From assembly GCA_017462035.1 (NCBI GenBank), contig JAFTRY010000011.1, positions 1 through 64,000 on the forward strand: a DNA stretch of 64,000 nt, read 5' to 3'. The DNA comes from Clostridia bacterium (lineage in GTDB: Bacteria > Bacillota > Clostridia > Oscillospirales > CAG-272). Each line of letters starts with the position of its first letter. Position 1 is the stretch's first letter. The notes beneath the pieces were generated by a model, which saw nothing but the letters and a program-made list of their open reading frames with translations, made no database searches and had not been told where the DNA came from. The position numbers were made by a program, and so were the translations under genes. Positions 60,088 to 64,000 of the stretch are shown here, piece by piece.

Positions 60088-61986
60088 ATGCGATACTGTT
60101 TCAAAAACGGAAAAGAGCTTTTGGAGGGGATCACTCTGCTTTCCGCGGATCTTGGCATTGAGGTTGCAAAGGAGGGTGCCGCGGACATTACGGTTACGGT
60201 TATCCATACGGAGAAGCGTTCTCTTACCGTTACTCTGAACGGGAATGAGGCGACCATTGTTTGGGGAGACGGAAAGGTTAGATTTTTCCGAGGTCTTGCC
60301 ATACTTGTTCACTGGGTAAGCTCGAAAGAGACCTACAAAACCGTCACGGAAAAGCCTCTTTTCAAGACCAACGGTGCCATGGTGGACATGTCCCGCGATG
60401 CGGTGATGAACGTGAAAACCGTAAAGCTCATGCTCCGCAAGATGGCTCTCATGGGTCTGAACACCTACATGCTTTACACCGAGGACACCTACGAAATCAA
60501 GGAATATCCTTATTTTGGGCATCTGCGGGGTCGCTATACCCAGAAAGAAATTCGAGAGCTGGATCGTTACGCTTTGACCCTTGGCATTGAGCTGATTCCT
60601 TGTGTACAGATGCTGGGACATCTTTCCACCCATCTTCGCTGGGATGCCGCCGGGGCTTACCGGGACACCTCAAATGCTATGCTGGTAGGGGCTGATGCTA
60701 CCTATGAGCTCATTGACCGCATGCTAAAGACCATTGCGGAGTGCTTTACCTCCCGCCGTCTGCACGTGGGCATGGACGAAACCCACGATCTGGGCACCGG
60801 TCGCTATCTGGAGCAAAACGGCTACCGGGAGCGCGAGGACATCTATTTTGAGCATTTGGAGAAAATCACCTCCATGGCGCACTCCTACGGCTTTCAGCCC
60901 ATGATGTGGAGCGACATGTTCTTCCGTCTTGCCGGCAAGGATCTTCCCGACTATACTGACTATGACGTACGGGTACAATTCTCCGACGAGGTAACCCAAA
61001 AGCTTCCTGCGGGGATGCAACAGGTATTCTGGGATTACTATCACCAAGACGAGGATTTCTACGCTGTGAATCTGGATCAGCACCACCGTTTTTTAAGCAA
61101 GGACACTCTATTTGCCGGCGGGATCTGGCTCTGGAGCGGTCACTGCCCGCTTTACTCCCGCTCACTCCTCCGTACGCTTCCCGCTCTGGAGGCTTGCCGC
61201 AAGAAGGGTGTGGATGAGATTTTTGCCACCATTTGGCTCAACGGCGGCGAGGGCAATCTGCTCTTAGGTCTTGCGGGGCTTGCCTGGTATGCTGATTACG
61301 ACTACAAGGGACATTTTGACATAGAAAGTGTCAAGGAGTGCTTCGATTTCAGCTGCGAGGGCGTTTCCTACGATGACATGATGAAGCTGGAGCTTCCTGA
61401 GCATCCGGATGGGGGCATGTTAGGTCTGACCCGTTCCCTTCTTTACAACGATCCGCTAGTGAGTCTTGTGGACAAGCATTTAGAGGGGCTTGAGGTGCGG
61501 GAATATTACCGCGGAGTCTCAAAGGCGTTGGAGTCGGTAGGTGAAATGAAGCAATTTCGCTCCGCTTACGACACCATTGTAAAGCTCGCCCTGCTTTTGG
61601 AGCAGAAGACCGATTTTGGTATACGGCTCAAGTCGGCGTACGACCGGGGGGACACGGAGGAGCTTCGCACTCTGCGTGACGAATGCGACGAGATCATAGA
61701 AAAGCTTCAGGCACTTCGGGCAAGCCACCGGGCATCTTGGATGGAATATTACAAACCCTTTGGCTGGGAGGTACACGACATTCGTTACGGAGGCTTGATC
61801 GCCCGTTTCGATACCGCCAAGGAACGGCTTACCCAATATCTTGGGGGAGCCATTGACCGCCTGGAGGAACTGGAGGAGGTGCGGCTGCGCATGGACGGTC
61901 AACTGAGTGACGATGCCCAGCCTCGTTTCCACGGGTTATTCAACTGGATGCAATATCAGGATTACGCTACGGCAAGCAGACTATAA
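60088..61986 (+). CDS. Glycoside hydrolase family 20, beta-N-acetylhexosaminidase-like
   Basis: The 632-residue product has a short N-terminal beta region (about 1-85) and a GH20 barrel: MVDMSRDAVMNVKTVKLMLR, YMLYTEDTYEIKEYP, LIPCVQMLGHLST, the catalytic Asp-Glu pair in LHVGMDETHDLGTGRY (about 230), MMWSDMFFRLA and WDYYHQD. A helical C-terminal part of about 200 residues follows. GH20 removes terminal GlcNAc or GalNAc by substrate-assisted catalysis. No signal peptide, so it acts in the cytoplasm. I chose ATG 60088 after GGAGGGGTAAC; a frame from 59800 is a shadow of vanZ. Confidence 0.85.
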   Translation: MRYCFKNGKELLEGITLLSADLGIEVAKEGAADITVTVIHTEKRSLTVTLNGNEATIVWGDGKVRFFRGLAILVHWVSSKETYKTVTEKPLFKTNGAMVDMSRDAVMNVKTVKLMLRKMALMGLNTYMLYTEDTYEIKEYPYFGHLRGRYTQKEIRELDRYALTLGIELIPCVQMLGHLSTHLRWDAAGAYRDTSNAMLVGADATYELIDRMLKTIAECFTSRRLHVGMDETHDLGTGRYLEQNGYREREDIYFEHLEKITSMAHSYGFQPMMWSDMFFRLAGKDLPDYTDYDVRVQFSDEVTQKLPAGMQQVFWDYYHQDEDFYAVNLDQHHRFLSKDTLFAGGIWLWSGHCPLYSRSLLRTLPALEACRKKGVDEIFATIWLNGGEGNLLLGLAGLAWYADYDYKGHFDIESVKECFDFSCEGVSYDDMMKLELPEHPDGGMLGLTRSLLYNDPLVSLVDKHLEGLEVREYYRGVSKALESVGEMKQFRSAYDTIVKLALLLEQKTDFGIRLKSAYDRGDTEELRTLRDECDEIIEKLQALRASHRASWMEYYKPFGWEVHDIRYGGLIARFDTAKERLTQYLGGAIDRLEELEEVRLRMDGQLSDDAQPRFHGLFNWMQYQDYATASRL

Positions 61987-62024
61987 GGGGTGTATTTCAC
62001 GCATCTACGCCATACAATTTTTAA

Positions 62025-62062
62025 CACCCGAAGGTGCTATCATGAGCCTTCGGGTGATTTTT
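62025..62062 (+). terminator. Terminator after GH20
   Basis: CACCCGAAGG (62025-62034) pairs with CCTTCGGGTG (62047-62056), followed by ATTTTTA. The rest of 61987-62216 has nothing I can name. Confidence 0.7.
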
Positions 62063-62216
62063 ATAGCAGGTCCTCCCCTACGCATGGAGGGTCAGGGGAG
62101 GAGGGAGGATTTTCAAGGGAGAAAGTCTTGATGGCGCATCTTTCGCCATTCTTTATGGAGAAGGAACGGCATAAAATCTATATTTAAGCAATTTTTCGTA
62201 TAGCTTCGCGGGTCGC

Positions 62217-63119
62217 TTATTTCTTTGCCAATTGGCGGGCGATTCGTTCCATCAGCTCGGTTTTGGCGGCTTGTTCCGCAAGAGCAGGCAGGGCAACGCG
62301 GTGGATTTCCGGCTTTGGATGCAGTCCTTTTAGCACCTTTTCCTCTTCTTCTGACAGATCCGAAGAATACGCCAACACCAAGATGGAGTCGGTAAAGATC
62401 TGATTCCACGCCCGCCACTGCCGGACAAACGCCTTCATTTGATCTCGGCGACTTCCAAATTCCTTCTCTATAAGGGGATTTCCTCTCGCTCCTTCTCCAC
62501 GCACGTAGGCGACGGGGAAAAGATCTCTCCCCCAGGTAATACAGTATACCGTTTGCGTCCCAAACCTTCTTTTTACTTCTCGGTCAATCAGCTCGTCCCG
62601 GAAAATGAGGCAATCGGTCTTCCACTCATTTAGGGTGCGGACATTCAGCGAGTCTTCCATCACGGATCGGCTCACTACCAGGGCACTTGCCGTCACGGCG
62701 CACTGCTCCTCCAGGCTTTTTTGAAGGGAATGGAAGGTACCCCGATACACGTTTAGGTTATCCTCGCAGCTAAGATTGGGATTACAGGGAATTCTCATTC
62801 TTTCCGCCGCTTCGCCCAAAGGGTCCAGCACTGTCATTCCGCATCCCTCTTTTTCCACCGTGACGACCAGAAGCCGATGTGCCTTACTGACCGTCAGCAC
62901 TCCTGCCCGTCTGCCTGATTCAAACCGTTCCTTATGACACTCGGTGACGATTCCTTCCCGCAGCATGGCGTGAGTCACCTTCCCTACCGTAGTCAGGCTG
63001 ACTCCGGTTTTTTCTGCCAGCTGATTTCGAGTAACGGCTTTTTCCGAGAGCAGGAGACTGATGATTTTCTCGACGGTAGTTTCTCGGATCGGTCCGAGGC
63101 GCAGACTGGGCAATTTCAT
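62217..63119 (-). CDS. Winged-helix regulator related to ROK repressors
   Basis: The 300-residue product starts with a winged helix-turn-helix (about 12-70: LLSEKAVTRNQLAEKTGVS, TVGKVTHAMLREGIV) and the FESGRRAGVLTV linker typical of ROK repressors. The following part keeps the general length of the ROK domain, but I find neither the DxGxT sugar-kinase loop nor the zinc-type CxCGxxGC motif, so the sugar-binding half is degenerate. It is the only regulator near GH20 and vanZ and may control them. A perfect promoter precedes it; GATGAAAGGAAGCCGTT stands before the ATG. Confidence 0.7.
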   Translation of the reverse strand: MKLPSLRLGPIRETTVEKIISLLLSEKAVTRNQLAEKTGVSLTTVGKVTHAMLREGIVTECHKERFESGRRAGVLTVSKAHRLLVVTVEKEGCGMTVLDPLGEAAERMRIPCNPNLSCEDNLNVYRGTFHSLQKSLEEQCAVTASALVVSRSVMEDSLNVRTLNEWKTDCLIFRDELIDREVKRRFGTQTVYCITWGRDLFPVAYVRGEGARGNPLIEKEFGSRRDQMKAFVRQWRAWNQIFTDSILVLAYSSDLSEEEEKVLKGLHPKPEIHRVALPALAEQAAKTELMERIARQLAKK

Positions 63120-63152
63120 AACGGCTTCCTTTCATCCTAAAAATCTTTCGCT

Positions 63153-63181
63153 ATTATACAGGAAGTGCTGTGAATTGTCAA
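63153..63181 (-). promoter_or_regulatory. Perfect consensus promoter of the ROK-like gene
   Basis: TTGACA (63176-63181) and TATAAT (63153-63158) on the minus strand with 17-base spacing. Confidence 0.8.
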
Positions 63182-63222
63182 GACTTCTTTCAACGGAAAT
63201 GAAAAAATTCCCCGTCTCCCCC

Positions 63223-63263
63223 TTTACACGGACGTTTTTTTATGTTATACTTATATTATAAGT
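63223..63263 (+). promoter_or_regulatory. fhs promoter with overlapping palindrome
   Basis: TTTACA (63223-63228) and TATACT (63246-63251) are 17 bases apart. A palindrome ACTTATA-T-TATAAGT (63249-63263) begins inside the -10 box and covers the start site, a likely operator. AGGGAGAC-type site (CGGGAGAC) precedes the ATG. Confidence 0.6.
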
Positions 63264-63292
63264 ATAATACAAAATATACGGGAGACTATTTT

Positions 63293-64000
63293 ATGAAAAC
63301 CGATATTCAAATCGCGCAAGAAGCGAACATGCTTCCTATTGTCGACATTGCTCGAAATCTGGGTATTGAGGATGACGAGCTGGAGCTCTACGGAAAATAC
63401 AAGGCAAAGATCAACGATGCCTTTTTGAAGCGCACCGCTGACCGTCCGGGCGGCAAGCTGATCCTGGTAACCGCCATTAACCCCACCCCTGCCGGCGAAG
63501 GAAAGACCACCACCTCGGTGGGTCTGGGAATGGCCTTGAACCGTTTGGGCAAGAAGGCTGTCATCGCCCTTCGCGAGCCCTCCCTCGGTCCTGTATTCGG
63601 TGTAAAGGGCGGTGCCGCCGGCGGCGGTTACGCTCAGGTAGTTCCCATGGACGACATCAATCTTCATTTCACCGGAGATTTTCACGCCATTACCGCCGCA
63701 AACAACCTATTATCGGCTGTGATCGACAACCATCTCCAACAGGGGAACGAGCTTGGCATTGATCAGAGAAGAATTCTCTTCTCCCGTGTCACCGACACCA
63801 ATGACCGAGCTTTGAGAAATATTACCGTGGGACTTGGCAGCAAGGTGGACGGAATTCCCCGTCAGGATCATTTCATGATTACCGTTGCCAGCGAGATCAT
63901 GGCGATTCTTTGTCTCGCGGAATCCTTAGCCGATCTAAAGGAAAGACTCGGAAACATTTTGGTCGCTTACACCTACGCCGGTCAGCCCGTTTACTGCCGT
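63293..64000 (+). CDS. fhs: Formate-tetrahydrofolate ligase, 5' part
   Basis: The 236 codons in the window encode the start of Fhs, which makes 10-formyltetrahydrofolate from formate, ATP and tetrahydrofolate. Seen are the N-terminus [20 protein letters not shown], the P-loop [60 protein letters not shown] and [17 protein letters not shown]. The gene runs off the right edge; full length should be about 555 residues. In acetogens this is a Wood-Ljungdahl step, but it is also widespread in other Clostridia for one-carbon metabolism. Confidence 0.93.
   Translation, partial: MKTDIQIAQEANMLPIVDIARNLGIEDDELELYGKYKAKINDAFLKRTADRPGGKLILVTAINPTPAGEGKTTTSVGLGMALNRLGKKAVIALREPSLGPVFGVKGGAAGGGYAQVVPMDDINLHFTGDFHAITAANNLLSAVIDNHLQQGNELGIDQRRILFSRVTDTNDRALRNITVGLGSKVDGIPRQDHFMITVASEIMAILCLAESLADLKERLGNILVAYTYAGQPVYCR

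Overview
The window reads as a chromosomal segment of a low-to-mid GC, Gram-positive anaerobe of the class Clostridia, most likely an uncultured gut member. Pointers are WhiA, MecA/ClpC, a SpoIID-like spore-type protein, a QueT gene behind a preQ1 riboswitch, AGGAGG-type ribosome binding sites, many canonical TTGACA-17-TATAAT promoters and formate-tetrahydrofolate ligase. No rRNA gene or CRISPR array is visible; there is one intact tRNA (Arg, CCU).

Layout: (1) 1-2,050 is a decayed mobile or toxin-antitoxin zone: the start of a Phd/YefM antitoxin, TnpV, a truncated AbrB-like regulator, a lipoprotein with a probable frameshift and a broken RelE/ParE toxin. (2) 2,129-21,505 is one long minus-strand surface-polysaccharide operon, visibly more AT-rich than its flanks, driven by a perfect consensus promoter at 21,694-21,722. 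It encodes a DegT aminotransferase, an ATP-grasp ligase, an NSS amino-acid-type transporter, the initiating sugar transferase, an SpsE/SpsF/SpsG-type nonulosonate module (SpsF fused to a GT-B domain), an FAD enzyme, Wzy, two glycosyltransferases, Wzx and all four activities for GDP-D-glycero-D-manno-heptose (HddA, GmhA and an HddC-GmhB fusion). (3) 22,032-27,679 is a sugar catabolic operon (isomerase, FGGY kinase, DUF4432 epimerase-like protein, class II aldolase) opposite a PocR-AraC regulator. (4) 27,737-31,779 holds a frameshifted GDPD, an orphan Wzy/ligase-like protein, a MITE-like hairpin, QueT with its riboswitch and a small alarmone synthetase. (5) 31,863-43,364 is housekeeping: HAD-murB-whiA to the left, and a nine-gene rightward operon (Gfo/Idh oxidoreductase, coaE, lytic transglycosylase, M18 aminopeptidase, prfA, tsaC/ywlC, two small membrane proteins, topoisomerase IV A). 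(6) 43,444-51,879 (minus) has an ECF-like sigma factor with a very large C-terminal extension, GH39, a radical SAM protein, an aminotransferase and a DinG/Rad3-type helicase. (7) 52,041-57,690 (plus) links mecA, a three-gene peptidoglycan-binding/SpoIID-like set and clpC. (8) 57,756-64,000 has a sugar nucleotidyltransferase, a scarred tRNA-Arg locus with two tRNA relics, vanZ, GH20, a ROK-like regulator and the 5' part of fhs.

The most interesting unit is region 2. Nonulosonate and heptose donors would be assembled on a lipid carrier by the initiating transferase and glycosyltransferases, flipped by Wzx and polymerised by Wzy. The adjacent ATP-grasp ligase and NSS transporter suggest, by inference only, that an amino acid is imported and coupled to an amino sugar of this glycan. 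The second most interesting is the tRNA-Arg scar: an intact tRNA sits between a 3' half and a 5' half of a second tRNA-Arg, with short repeats on both sides, as expected for an integration hot spot whose cargo has been lost.
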